NCBI GenBank assembly: GCA_020445335.1 | Contig: JAGRGU010000062.1 | Coordinates: forward strand, 1-42,082 | DNA length: 42,082 nt | Origin: Gammaproteobacteria bacterium | GTDB lineage: Bacteria; Pseudomonadota; Gammaproteobacteria; Chromatiales; Chromatiaceae | Reading direction: 5' to 3' | Shown: positions 19,953-29,008 of the stretch, piece after piece | Layout: every line of letters begins with the position of its first letter | Position numbering within the stretch: the stretch's first letter is position 1 | The notes under the pieces: model-generated | The model's database searches: none | What the model saw: the letters and a program-made list of their open reading frames with translations, nothing else | Told to the model about the DNA's origin: nothing | Made by a program: the position numbers and the translations under genes

Positions 19953-21155
19953 ATGAAATATTTGGCGAAGCTCCAGGACCACTTGGCTGATATTCAGGAC
20001 CTCCGCATTTTGGGTGCGGCGAAGGATGTGTTGGTGCTGGATCGTGGTAGATTGTTTTCCATCGACAAGGCAACGGATGTCGAGTGCGAGGACACTTCGC
20101 TTGATGCAATAGTCTATGCTGCGTTATCTCTGGGTCTGGAAGCCAGCTCAGGGATCATTCTGCTACTTCCCCCCGAACACTTTTCAACCTCCGAACACGG
20201 GTTCTCCAAGCTTCAGCGCGGTGCATTGTTGCAGGCACTTAGATTTCAGCAGGATGAAATCTTTCCGGGAATGGAACCTCTGATGGTTACGGCCGCCTGC
20301 AGTCCTGGTTCCAGTCTCGCGCTGTGGATGCGGAGAAGTGAGTTCGAGCGCTGGCGGCACGCGTTCGCGATGGGTGGGTTGAAACTGTTGGCTCTGGGTC
20401 CACGCAGTCTGCTGCGCCAGTATTTGGGGCAGAAGGGATTCAGCGCAATTGACGAAGAGACGATGCTCGAAGTTACCGTTGACCCCCGGGGTGATCTGAC
20501 CCGATGGGTCATGCAGGAGGATAGTGGGAGTGAGCAAAATCAGGAGCGTGATCCGGTTTCCAACTTCTGGGCGCAATTTCAGAAGCAGTGGCGAATTCGC
20601 CGGTCCGACTACCTGTTCAAGCCTGAGCGAAAAGAGACAAAATCGCGACTAGGGCTTTGGTTGGTGGCGACGGTGCTCGTTGTTGGGCTACTGGTGACAT
20701 TTGCTGTTATGCCGATCGTCCAGCAGTTGGCGCGGCGAGCAGAACTGGAACAGCAGGTAGCAGAGCTGACACAGCGCTCTGCTGATGTGCTGAATCTGCG
20801 AGAGGAGGTGCTGGATCTGGAAGCTCGCCTGGCGCCTGTCTTGAGCTATCCAGAGACCAGTATCAGCAGTTTGCTGGCCCTGCTGGATCGTTTCATCCCC
20901 AAAGGGAGCTGGCTTACCAGTATTCGTATGACGGAGTCGGTTGTGGAAATTGATGGTATCAGTCCCAACCCCCCGCAAATCATAGAACAGCTCTCGGTGC
21001 GGCCGGAGTTTTCTGAGGTTGCCTTCAGCAAAGCGATACAACAGGATCTGCGAACGGGACTTGGCGAGGAGAGGTCCCGTTTCGGGATTCGACTGAAACT
21101 GGCGGGAATCGACTTTGAAGGTTGGCGTCGATCCGTAAGGAAGGAAGATGAATAA
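19953..21155 (+). CDS. gspL: Type II secretion protein GspL-like (PilN-type C-terminal domain)
   Basis: A 400-residue bitopic inner-membrane protein. Residues 1-230 are cytoplasmic, a single membrane helix lies at about 233-254 (GLWLVATVLVVGLLVTFAV), a coiled coil follows (about 258-290), and the periplasmic end has the PilN/GspL-like ferredoxin fold (SWLTSIRMTESVVEIDGISP). GspL anchors the GspE ATPase to the inner-membrane platform and pairs with GspM. The N-terminal half is only weakly like the actin-like domain of classical GspL, so subfamily assignment rests on topology, the C-terminal domain and position. It is the first gene of the cluster and overlaps gspM by 8 bases. Confidence 0.85.
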   Translation: MKYLAKLQDHLADIQDLRILGAAKDVLVLDRGRLFSIDKATDVECEDTSLDAIVYAALSLGLEASSGIILLLPPEHFSTSEHGFSKLQRGALLQALRFQQDEIFPGMEPLMVTAACSPGSSLALWMRRSEFERWRHAFAMGGLKLLALGPRSLLRQYLGQKGFSAIDEETMLEVTVDPRGDLTRWVMQEDSGSEQNQERDPVSNFWAQFQKQWRIRRSDYLFKPERKETKSRLGLWLVATVLVVGLLVTFAVMPIVQQLARRAELEQQVAELTQRSADVLNLREEVLDLEARLAPVLSYPETSISSLLALLDRFIPKGSWLTSIRMTESVVEIDGISPNPPQIIEQLSVRPEFSEVAFSKAIQQDLRTGLGEERSRFGIRLKLAGIDFEGWRRSVRKEDE

Positions 21156-21699
21156 TCGTCGGCTCATTCAATTGTTTGTGGTGGTGCTGGCGATCTTTAT
21201 CTTGTTCAAGGTCGTTCCCATGGTGAATGAGTGGCGGGGATCGCTGGACGCCGATATCGAGCGACTGGCGGATCGCCGGGATCAGTTGGAGCGCCTGCTG
21301 GAGAAGAAGGATGAGTGGCAGGATCGGCGCGAAAAGCTGTCGATTCACGAATTGGATATCGGTGCTCGCGCTTTGCCTGGAGGGCGTCCCGAAGTAGCCT
21401 CGGCAAGGCTGCAAAGCCTGCTGCGTGTCAATGCTGCCGAAGCAGGAGTGGAGATCAGCTCGTTGTCGCTGCCGGAGTTCGAAGAGATCGGTTCCTGGCA
21501 TCTGCTGCAGGAGGTGGTAACCATGCGTGGCTCTGAGGTGGCGATGCTCGAGTTTCTGGAGCGATTGGAGTCGGGCAGGACTCTGCTCCGAGTGGTGGGC
21601 TCGCAAATGCGCAAAGAACACGACACTCTGTTCGGTTCGGCCACGGTGGTGGGTTTTTCACCTTTGATGACAGAACGAAAGGATCAGACCGGTGAATGA
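21148..21699 (+). CDS. gspM: Type II secretion protein GspM (GspMb/PilO-like)
   Basis: A 183-residue bitopic protein with a membrane helix at about 7-25 (LIQLFVVVLAIFILFKVVP), a coiled coil (about 30-65, DIERLADRRDQLERLLEK) and a periplasmic ferredoxin-like domain (about 75-175). This is the GspM/PilO architecture that pairs with GspL. ATGAATAA at the junction with gspL, and GTGAATGA at the junction with gspE, give 8-base overlaps on both sides, so the three proteins are translationally coupled and probably made in fixed ratio. Named from topology and position rather than a strong sequence signature. Confidence 0.82.
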   Translation: MNNRRLIQLFVVVLAIFILFKVVPMVNEWRGSLDADIERLADRRDQLERLLEKKDEWQDRREKLSIHELDIGARALPGGRPEVASARLQSLLRVNAAEAGVEISSLSLPEFEEIGSWHLLQEVVTMRGSEVAMLEFLERLESGRTLLRVVGSQMRKEHDTLFGSATVVGFSPLMTERKDQTGE

Positions 21700-23158
21700 T
21701 TCTCGGGAGATCAACCTCACGATACTGGAACAGGTATTGCTCCCTCACGGCATGGTACCTGCGGAAGATTTCGACTCGAGCGGGATAATACTTTACAAAG
21801 GTGAGAAGAGGGGGGAACTCCAGCAAAAAGTTCGCTTTATGTTGAGCAGCGCTCGCACATTTGAGTCCGCTGAAGGTGAAGTTATCGAGCGCGCCATACG
21901 ATTCTGGCGCGCTGAACTCTCACCCACGGGGCAGGATGGCGATGCAGGCACGGACGAAATGGAGGTCGACGAAGAGCATCTGAAGGAACTCGCATCAGAT
22001 GCCCCCGTTATCAGGTTGGTCAACCACTTCATCGCCCGGGCTCTGGACCTTGCGGCCAGTGATGTGCATTTTGAACCGGAAGAGAGTGAACTCGCTGTGC
22101 GCGCCCGGGTGGATGGCGTCATGGTCAAGATAGACACCATTTCCGCTGCAAACCGCACGGCGGTGGCTTCCCGCCTGAAACTGATGGCGCGCATGGATAT
22201 CGGTGAAAAAAGACTGCCCCAGGATGGCCGTATCGGTTTTCAGTTGGGGGGGAGGCGTCTTGACCTGCGTGTCTCCACGCTGCCTGGTGTGCATGGTGAG
22301 TCGATTGTGCTGCGCATCCTCGACCGGGGAGATTTGGGTACAGATTTGAACGGGCTGGGAATGCCCTCTGAGTTGCTTGCCCGGTATAACGCGCTGACAC
22401 AGCAGCCAAACGGCATGATCCTGATCACTGGGCCGACCGGTAGCGGTAAGACCACGACACTCTACGCCACGCTGGACAAGCTGAATACAGGCAACCAGAA
22501 AATTATCACCGTGGAAGATCCGGTGGAGTACCAACTGCCGGGAGTGACACAAGTGCAGGTGAACTCGGCAATAGGTCTGAATTTTGCCGCTGGACTGCGT
22601 TCAATCGTCCGCCAGGATCCGGATATTATCCTGATCGGTGAGATACGCGATCAGGAGACCGCCGATATTGCCTGTGAGTCGGCGTTGACCGGGCATCTGG
22701 TGTTTTCCACGCTGCATACCAACGACGCTGCTGGTGCGGTGAGCCGCTTGATGGATATCGGTGTCGAGCCCTACCTGATCAGTGCAAGCTTGTTGGCAGT
22801 GCAGGCGCAACGCCTGGTCCGACGGGTCTGCCCTCGTTGTGTCACCGATCATCCATTGAAAGAGGATGAAGCACAGGCGTTGCATTTGCCCCGTCGTGAG
22901 TGGGCCACGATCAAGCGCGGTACAGGCTGCGAATACTGTGGCGGTACCGGATATCGGGGTCGAATCGGCTTGTACGAGCTGTTGCCTTTCTCCTCCGCTA
23001 TCAGGCGGCTGGTCAATGCCCAGGCGGATACAGATGAAATCCGCGCACAGGCAGTGAGCGAAGGTATGGTAACCCTGCGACAGGATGCACTGGATAAGCT
23101 GAAACTCGGGGTCACCACTCCGGAAGAGGTGATCAGGGTTACCAGCGCTCGGCATTGA
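21692..23158 (+). CDS. gspE: Type II secretion ATPase GspE
   Basis: A 488-residue cytoplasmic ATPase that drives pseudopilus assembly. The Walker A motif GPTGSGKTT is at 247-255, the Asp box and Walker B region read DPDIILIGEIRDQETADI, and the His box follows in TGHLVFSTLHTNDA. A tetracysteine zinc-binding insertion is complete (CPRC and, about 45 residues later, CEYC), as in GspE rather than PilT. The SDVHFEPE segment (about 123-130) marks the N2 domain. Start is the GTG at 21692 inside the end of gspM. The N-terminal N1 region is short. A 124-bp gap separates it from gspF. Confidence 0.95.
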   Translation: MNDSREINLTILEQVLLPHGMVPAEDFDSSGIILYKGEKRGELQQKVRFMLSSARTFESAEGEVIERAIRFWRAELSPTGQDGDAGTDEMEVDEEHLKELASDAPVIRLVNHFIARALDLAASDVHFEPEESELAVRARVDGVMVKIDTISAANRTAVASRLKLMARMDIGEKRLPQDGRIGFQLGGRRLDLRVSTLPGVHGESIVLRILDRGDLGTDLNGLGMPSELLARYNALTQQPNGMILITGPTGSGKTTTLYATLDKLNTGNQKIITVEDPVEYQLPGVTQVQVNSAIGLNFAAGLRSIVRQDPDIILIGEIRDQETADIACESALTGHLVFSTLHTNDAAGAVSRLMDIGVEPYLISASLLAVQAQRLVRRVCPRCVTDHPLKEDEAQALHLPRREWATIKRGTGCEYCGGTGYRGRIGLYELLPFSSAIRRLVNAQADTDEIRAQAVSEGMVTLRQDALDKLKLGVTTPEEVIRVTSARH

Positions 23159-23282
23159 TACCCAGCCGGGCTATCACCCAAAAGAAGGGGCGATGGATAT
23201 TTCGGGCTTCTGTGCATGATCTATAGAGAACAGTACTTTGATGTTACCCTATTCAGTTTCGTGATCTCATAAGTCCAAGTCT

Positions 23283-24482
23283 ATGCAGCACTTTCGATAC
23301 ACGGCGGTAGACCGTAAAGGGGAGCAGGTCAGTGCAGCTGAACTCGCAGACAGTGAAGCTGAGCTAATCCGTCGTCTTCGTGGCAAAGGGCTGAGCCCAA
23401 TCACTATCGAACTGGATTCCTCTGGGATCAGGGCGACCGCCTCTTCTGGCGTGCGGAGTTCCGATTTGGTGGACATTCTGCGCGGACTGGGCACCCTGCT
23501 AACTTCTCATGTACCCGTCGATCGAGCACTTGGGCTGCTGGCTCAGACATCGGACCGTGAAGCTGTGGTGCAGCTTCTGACAATGCTACGTGAAAGCATC
23601 AGCCGTGGAGAGAGCCTGGCCGGGTCCATGGCTCAGCGTTCGGATGTATTCCCCAATATGGTTATCTCCATGGTCCAGGCCGGCGAGGAAGCGGGTATTC
23701 TCGAGCAGCTGACACCTCAGCTTGCCGACTTTCTGGATGAGCGGGAGCAGACAAAAAAACAGGTCGTATCAGCGCTGATCTATCCAGCTTTCCTACTGGG
23801 CGTAGGCGTGATTTCAGTGGCGTTACTGATCGGTTTCGTTGTGCCGAGTTTCGCCGATCTGTTCAACCAGATGAAAGATGGCATACCTGCTTCGGCCGCG
23901 TTCCTTCTGGCCATGAGTGACTGGATCAGGAACTGGGGCTGGACGCTACTGGTGGCGCTTGGGGCTCTTCCATTTGGCTGGAAGCTGGTGAACAGGCAGC
24001 CGGAAATGAAGTTGACGCGTGACCGCTGGCTGTTGCATTCGCCCCTGTTCGGAACGTTGATGTTGTATCAGGATTCAGCGTTGTTCTGCCGTACGCTTTC
24101 GGCACTGTTGTCGGCGGGCGTGCCGTTGATTCGAGGACTCGGAATCGCCCGTGGCGTACTTTCCAACGAAGTCTTGCAACAGGGCGTCAGGGCGGCAGAA
24201 GAGAAGGTGCGGGCCGGCAACAGCCTGGGACGGGCGCTCGAGATCCACACAGAGTTTCCGACCCTGTTGAGTCGGTTGCTGGCAATTGGGGAAGAGTCGG
24301 GGAGAACTCACCAAGTGCTGAACCAGCTTGCCATACGTTATGACCGAAGGTTAAAGGAGAGCTTGGCACGTCTGGTCTCGTTGATCGAACCGGTGTTGAT
24401 TCTGCTGCTCGGCATAGTGGTCGGGGGCATTGTAATGATGATGCTCTCTGCCGTATTCAGTATCAATGATATAGGCACGTGA
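23283..24482 (+). CDS. gspF: Type II secretion inner-membrane platform protein GspF
   Basis: A 399-residue polytopic protein with two GspF domains, each followed by a hydrophobic region: ALIYPAFLLGVGVISVALLIGFVVPSF near residue 165 (first) and LIEPVLILLLGIVVGGIVMMMLSAVFS at the end. The N terminus FRYTAVDRKGEQVSA is typical. GspF is the platform around which GspE acts. ATG 23283 fits the family start, although no strong Shine-Dalgarno site precedes it. The gaps before (124 bp) and after (172 bp) could each hold an internal promoter, but I saw no convincing one. Confidence 0.94.
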   Translation: MQHFRYTAVDRKGEQVSAAELADSEAELIRRLRGKGLSPITIELDSSGIRATASSGVRSSDLVDILRGLGTLLTSHVPVDRALGLLAQTSDREAVVQLLTMLRESISRGESLAGSMAQRSDVFPNMVISMVQAGEEAGILEQLTPQLADFLDEREQTKKQVVSALIYPAFLLGVGVISVALLIGFVVPSFADLFNQMKDGIPASAAFLLAMSDWIRNWGWTLLVALGALPFGWKLVNRQPEMKLTRDRWLLHSPLFGTLMLYQDSALFCRTLSALLSAGVPLIRGLGIARGVLSNEVLQQGVRAAEEKVRAGNSLGRALEIHTEFPTLLSRLLAIGEESGRTHQVLNQLAIRYDRRLKESLARLVSLIEPVLILLLGIVVGGIVMMMLSAVFSINDIGT

Positions 24483-24654
24483 ACGGCACCCCTTTTGGTT
24501 TCAAGAAAAAAATCGCATTTTTACGCACTAATCCGAATAGTTCCGAATCAAGATTGTATCCAGGACTAAAGTTCGGGTATAAGTATGACGCTAGATTGCA
24601 CGAACATGTTTCTCCTGCGTACGAAAAAATCGGGAACTCAAGGAATTAAAACTG

Positions 24655-27003
24655 ATGGCTAAGACTGCACTTCAATCAAATAGACCCAGGATTCTGAACG
24701 TGCTGTTCCCACTTGCCGCAAGCTTTCTGGTGACCGCCTGTGCGGGGCTTGAGCCGAAGAATCGCCCCTCGAGCATGTTTGATGTGAATCTCGATCCAGA
24801 GTGTTGCGAGGGTTTCATCATGACGCCAAAGCCTGAAGCGACGGCGTCCGGGGGCACCACACCGGAGCCTCAGCAACAGCCCGCCGAGGGGCGCAAGCGC
24901 GGCACCTTCAACCAGAACGGTCAGTTGCTGGAGCCCGGCACGGTCGGACCCCAGTCGGTGGCTATGGACGCAAAGGGGGCGATTCCCACCAAAGGCAAGC
25001 CGACGGATAAACTGGTATTGGACTATGAGCAGGCGAGCCTCAGGGGGGTGATCGAAAATCTTGCCGATGCGCTTGGTATCAACTTGCTGATCAGTATACC
25101 GATTGAAGGCTCCGTTACTTTCAGAACGAATCCCGAAAATCCACTGATGCGGCGGGATATCTGGCCGCTGTTCAGGCTGCTGCTGGGCAACGCAGGTCTC
25201 AACCTGGTCCAACATGGGGATGTTTTCGAGGTGACGGCAGGTGTCAGCGGCCTCGACGAAATTGCCCTGCAGGGTACGGACAGCGATTCCGAGACATCGA
25301 TGACGACCCAGATCACGCCACTTAGATTCGTCGACGCGACCGTCGCTATCGATCTATTGGCCCCGATACTGAACAACGGGGGTGGGCGGGCGACAACGGC
25401 CAACAGCATCAATATGCTTGCGATCACCGCACCACGGGAGGGGCTGACTAAAATCAATCAGCTTCTGCGCCTGGTGGATGTTGACCCGTTCCGGCACCGG
25501 GGTATCCGGCTCTTCTACCTACAGAATACTGATGCGGAACAGGTAGCAAAGGAACTTTACAGCATCCTGAAAATGATCGAGGGGAACGAGGGCACCTACC
25601 AGGTGCACGGTCTGCAACGCATCAATGCGCTGCTGGTGGTGTCGCCGCCACAGCGGGGGTTCCGAGAGGTTGAGCGTTGGGTTGATATTCTCGACGAGGC
25701 CGGCAGCGCCCAGGGCGAACAGATGTTTGTCTACCGGATGAAGAGCTTGAGCGCGGTTTCGATGGCGGAAACCCTCAGCGAGGGGTTCAGTCTGGAGAAT
25801 GGCGTAACGGGGAAGGCAGGTGGGAACGACCAAGGCGACGGCGATAGAAACAGAGTCACCCGGCAAAGCAGTTCGCGTGTGCCGGGGGGGGAGACGGATT
25901 CGGAAAAGCGTACTGAGCCGGTACAGGCAGCTGCGCCTCCGGCCGTCATAGAAATCAAACGCGATGGTGTTGTCGCCAGTGAAGGGGTTTCGGCAAATCT
26001 GAATCTGACGATTGTCGCAGACGAGGAGACCAACAGTCTGTTGGTACGCGCCACGCCACGCGACTATAAACAACTGTTATCCACCCTGTCGCAGCTGGAC
26101 AAGTCGCCTCTGGAGGTCGTGATTAGCGTGGTCATCGCCCAGGTGACCCTGAACGACGCCACCGCGTTCGGTATCGATTGGGAGGCCATTTACGATACCA
26201 CCAACATCATTTCCGGTTCGATTCCGCAAGCGGTGAACAGCTTCGTCGGGACCGGCTTTGGCGTGCCGGAGGGATTGACTACAACCGACGGCTCGGCGGT
26301 AGGCCTGGTGATCAGCAATACCAGCAGTGACGGCGACCTCAAAGCCGTTCTGAATGCGCTGGCCACCACCAACAAGGTGGATGTTTTGTCACGTCCCACC
26401 ATACTGGTCAAAAATAACCAGGAGGCGAGCATCAAGGTAGGTTCCCAGCAGCCGGTGATCACCGCGCAGAAGTCGGCGGATGATTCAGGGGCGACTCCGG
26501 TTGTCTCGAACGATATCTCCTACCGGGATACGGGCATCGAACTGACGGTAAAACCACAGATCAACGAAGAGGGTATCATCCAGCTGGAGATCGACCAGTC
26601 GCTGTCGTCGATCGGCCAGAACAGTGCCGTACCCGGGCTTCCGTCATTTGATAATCAGCAGATCCAGACAGTGGCCGTGGTGGCCGACCGCTCTGTGATT
26701 ATGCTCGGCGGACTGATCGAAAGCACAACGATCAATCAGGAGGAGTACGTACCCTTTCTCGGTGCCATCCCGGTAGTTGGCGCCGCCTTTGGCACCACCA
26801 CCCTGAGTACTGTAAGAAGGGAGCTGGTATTGATGTTGATGCCCGAGATTGTTGATCCGAATGGTGGCGAAGCGTTCTACAAAGCGTTCCGAAAACGCGT
26901 GCAGTACGCTGCTTCGGTACTGGAGGACTCTTTTTCCGGGAAGCCTTGGAAGCCGATGGGCGTAGCAGAAAAGGCCGAGCGCATCCTCATACGCGACAAG
27001 TGA
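24655..27003 (+). CDS. gspD: Type II secretion secretin GspD, predicted lipoprotein
   Basis: A 782-residue outer-membrane channel protein. The signal region ends in VTAC, a lipobox with the cysteine at residue 29 followed by Ala, which fits lipid modification and sorting to the outer membrane. A proline/glutamine-rich spacer leads to the periplasmic domains: N0 (about 118-200), N1 (about 220-285), N2 (about 285-360) and N3 (about 360-490, with a ~60-residue low-complexity loop). The secretin core follows, with VDVLSRPTILVKNNQEA and GSQQPVI, and ends near VRRELVLMLMPEIV. The ATG at 24655 has AAGGAA upstream. No separate pilotin gene is seen nearby, which fits a self-targeting secretin such as Pseudomonas HxcQ. 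Cysteines 50 and 51 are extra. Confidence 0.95.
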   Translation: MAKTALQSNRPRILNVLFPLAASFLVTACAGLEPKNRPSSMFDVNLDPECCEGFIMTPKPEATASGGTTPEPQQQPAEGRKRGTFNQNGQLLEPGTVGPQSVAMDAKGAIPTKGKPTDKLVLDYEQASLRGVIENLADALGINLLISIPIEGSVTFRTNPENPLMRRDIWPLFRLLLGNAGLNLVQHGDVFEVTAGVSGLDEIALQGTDSDSETSMTTQITPLRFVDATVAIDLLAPILNNGGGRATTANSINMLAITAPREGLTKINQLLRLVDVDPFRHRGIRLFYLQNTDAEQVAKELYSILKMIEGNEGTYQVHGLQRINALLVVSPPQRGFREVERWVDILDEAGSAQGEQMFVYRMKSLSAVSMAETLSEGFSLENGVTGKAGGNDQGDGDRNRVTRQSSSRVPGGETDSEKRTEPVQAAAPPAVIEIKRDGVVASEGVSANLNLTIVADEETNSLLVRATPRDYKQLLSTLSQLDKSPLEVVISVVIAQVTLNDATAFGIDWEAIYDTTNIISGSIPQAVNSFVGTGFGVPEGLTTTDGSAVGLVISNTSSDGDLKAVLNALATTNKVDVLSRPTILVKNNQEASIKVGSQQPVITAQKSADDSGATPVVSNDISYRDTGIELTVKPQINEEGIIQLEIDQSLSSIGQNSAVPGLPSFDNQQIQTVAVVADRSVIMLGGLIESTTINQEEYVPFLGAIPVVGAAFGTTTLSTVRRELVLMLMPEIVDPNGGEAFYKAFRKRVQYAASVLEDSFSGKPWKPMGVAEKAERILIRDK

Positions 27004-27084
27004 CTTTGTAGATAGTCTTGAGCAGGGGCGTGGCCAGTATTGAGCCGCAAAGACTATCGAGTGATTACACCAGTATTGGGATCA

Positions 27085-27498
27085 ATGATGAAAGCGAAAC
27101 GATTCAATGGCTTCACACTGATTGAACTGCTCGTGGTCATGGCCATCGTCGCCATGCTCGCCGCGCTCGTAGGCCCCACGCTGTTCGACAAGCTCGGCGG
27201 CTCGAAGCAGAAAGCGGCAGGGGCCCAATTGAGCATGATCGCATCGGCCTTGGACTCCTATCGGCTGGATGTGGGCAAGTATCCGCGCAAGCTCGAAGAT
27301 CTGAATGATGATCCAAGAACCAGTCCGGCCTGGAGCGGTCCCTATTTGAAAAAGGGTATACCGAAGGACCCTTGGGGCAATAGCTACCAGTATCGTCAGC
27401 CAGGGAAGGAGAGCCGTATCGGTTACGATCTCTACTCTTATGGAGCAGACGGACAGGAAGGCGGAGAAGGTGAAGACAAGGATGTGGTCAACTGGTAA
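27085..27498 (+). CDS. gspG: Major pseudopilin GspG
   Basis: A 137-residue prepilin with a short positively charged leader (MMKAKRFNG) and the peptidase site G/FTLIELLVVMAI, followed by the hydrophobic helix. The C-terminal part has the GspG outline, with PWGNSYQYRQPG and the acidic, glycine-rich calcium-binding end YDLYSYGADGQEGG. GspG forms the bulk of the pseudopilus. Start may be the ATG at 27085 or 27088; a TTG at 27040 would give an unusually long leader. The prepilin peptidase GspO/PilD is not in the window and must be encoded elsewhere. Confidence 0.94.
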   Translation: MMKAKRFNGFTLIELLVVMAIVAMLAALVGPTLFDKLGGSKQKAAGAQLSMIASALDSYRLDVGKYPRKLEDLNDDPRTSPAWSGPYLKKGIPKDPWGNSYQYRQPGKESRIGYDLYSYGADGQEGGEGEDKDVVNW

Positions 27499-27534
27499 TT
27501 TCCCACCCGCTTCTTTGCCCCGTCGGACTCAGGC

Positions 27535-27945
27535 TTGAAAGGTTTTACGCTGCTTGAGCTGTTGGTTGTCGTTGCGTTGATCTCTCTACTGGCACTGATC
27601 GTCCCTCCCGCCCTTTTCAATGACACTACAAGGCAGTTCAATAAAGCCGTCGATTCGGCGCTTCTGACGTTAAGGCGTGCCAGATTGGAAGCGGTGATGG
27701 AGAAGAAGAGCAGAACTGTCACTTTTTCCAGCAGGCCGCCGGAAGCGGATGATGAGGAAAGCTGGTATCGCGACGGAATCGAGGTTGTTTTTTCTGGAGA
27801 CGACGTGCAACCGCAGATAGTCAAAGTCAGCTTCTTTCCCGATGGCAGCAGCACAGGAGGCGTGCTGACTTTCAAGGACAACCGGCTGCGACGCCGAATA
27901 TCGATCCATCCCCAATCGGGTCGTGTCAGCATCGAACGAGAGTGA
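27535..27945 (+). CDS. gspH: Minor pseudopilin GspH
   Basis: A 136-residue prepilin-like protein with G/FTLLELLVVVALISLLALIV right at its N terminus and a GspH-like globular domain containing ALLTLRRARLEAV (the usual R-x-A-R-x-E-A-v outline) and a final beta-rich part. The only start after the in-frame gspG stop (TAA 27496-27498) is the TTG at 27535, giving a two-residue leader (MK) before the cleavage glycine. This is very short, but the peptidase mainly needs Gly-1 and a basic residue. Position between gspG and gspI supports the name. Confidence 0.88.
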   Translation: MKGFTLLELLVVVALISLLALIVPPALFNDTTRQFNKAVDSALLTLRRARLEAVMEKKSRTVTFSSRPPEADDEESWYRDGIEVVFSGDDVQPQIVKVSFFPDGSSTGGVLTFKDNRLRRRISIHPQSGRVSIERE

Positions 27946-27971
27946 CCAAAGCCGGCTGATTGGAAAAGTCC

Positions 27972-28352
27972 ATGGCAAAAAAGCTAAGACAACGCGGCTT
28001 CACCCTGCTGGAAGTGTTGGTGGCGACCACGATCGTCGGCTTGGTATTCGGCGGAGTGTTTTCTGCCATTGTCGTGGCCAGGGATCTGGGCTTCAGAACC
28101 CAACGCGCTTTCAGTCGGGATACCAAACTGCGTTATCTGGCTAATACCGCCATCTTATACGCCAGGTATGGCGACAAAGCGCCCAAACAGTTGTTGCCCG
28201 AAAATAGTCGCGTGGACGATGAAGAGATTGCTCTGGAGTTTTCGGAGGAGACGGTCATTCAAACCGGCAAGTTGGAGCGGTTGCATCTCGAAGCTGAAAA
28301 CGTGGAACCTGTGAGTGCCATCATCTGGGTCAAGTACAGATATATAAAATGA
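27972..28352 (+). CDS. gspI: Minor pseudopilin GspI
   Basis: A 126-residue prepilin-like protein with basic leader MAKKLRQRG and cleavage site G/FTLLEVLVATTIVGLVF. The FTLLEVLVA core is typical of GspI, which starts the pseudopilus tip complex with GspJ and GspK. The C-terminal domain is small. ATG 27972 is preferred to TTG 27960 because GGAAAAG precedes it and the leader length is normal. Its last bases (ATGA) overlap the gspJ start. Confidence 0.88.
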   Translation: MAKKLRQRGFTLLEVLVATTIVGLVFGGVFSAIVVARDLGFRTQRAFSRDTKLRYLANTAILYARYGDKAPKQLLPENSRVDDEEIALEFSEETVIQTGKLERLHLEAENVEPVSAIIWVKYRYIK

Positions 28353-29008
28353 CCAGAACACTTTCCGTCAGTCGCAGTGCCGGCTTTACGCTACTCGAAC
28401 TCTTATTGGCCCTCAGTATAAGCGCACTGTTGTTCAGCGTTCTGGCGCTTGCATCCAACACCATCTCTTCTGAATGGGACAGCCAGAACGAAATACTACA
28501 GGACGATGTAGAGCAGGCGCTCTATCTGCTTCGGTTGGAGAGGTCGTTGCAAGGTATGTTCCCCTACACCTATCGACCACAAGGGGGTGGGGGCGATTTG
28601 CTGTTGGTGGATGGCAGCGAGGATTCGCTTATCTGGGTAAGTACGCTCTCCCCTGGAAAGCCGGGGGCGTTGAACGTATGGCGCTTACGCAACGGCGAGG
28701 AAGAGATACTGCTCGACAGAGCACCGTTAGCTGCTGGGTTCAAAGAAGATACGATGGAGTGGGGAGATGTTGAGCGGATATCAGGGCTGGCTGCGATACG
28801 GATTGGTTATGCGGCATACAATGAGGCCGATAAAAAATTGGAATGGATCGAGGAGTGGCCGCCCGAAGGTGCGGGCGAGGCATTCTCTGAGCTACCTAAA
28901 GCGGTAAGAGTCTCGTTTTATCGTCAGCGGCGGGTTGTTCAGAGGCGGGATGCCGAGTTTGAACTGATGGCGATAATTAAAGCGGAAAATGTAGAGACGG
29001 CAAATTGA
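28349..29008 (+). CDS. gspJ: Minor pseudopilin GspJ
   Basis: A 219-residue prepilin-like protein with leader MTRTLSVSRSAG and cleavage site G/FTLLELLLALSISALLFSV. The larger globular domain of about 180 residues, including ALYLLRLERSLQGMFPYTYRP, fits GspJ. It would build the pseudopilus tip with GspI and GspK. It overlaps gspI by 4 bases (ATGA) and gspK by 4 bases (TTGA), so these tip components are translationally linked. Confidence 0.87.
   Translation: MTRTLSVSRSAGFTLLELLLALSISALLFSVLALASNTISSEWDSQNEILQDDVEQALYLLRLERSLQGMFPYTYRPQGGGGDLLLVDGSEDSLIWVSTLSPGKPGALNVWRLRNGEEEILLDRAPLAAGFKEDTMEWGDVERISGLAAIRIGYAAYNEADKKLEWIEEWPPEGAGEAFSELPKAVRVSFYRQRRVVQRRDAEFELMAIIKAENVETAN

Noticed and set aside
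27040..27084. Longer N terminus of GspG from TTG 27040
   Set aside because: It would give an unusually long prepilin leader; the ATGs at 27085/27088 give the normal basic leader.
27085..27945. GspG-GspH as one read-through protein, since both are in the same frame
   Set aside because: gspG ends with a TAA after its normal C-terminal calcium-site region, and gspH has its own prepilin cleavage motif, so two proteins are expected.
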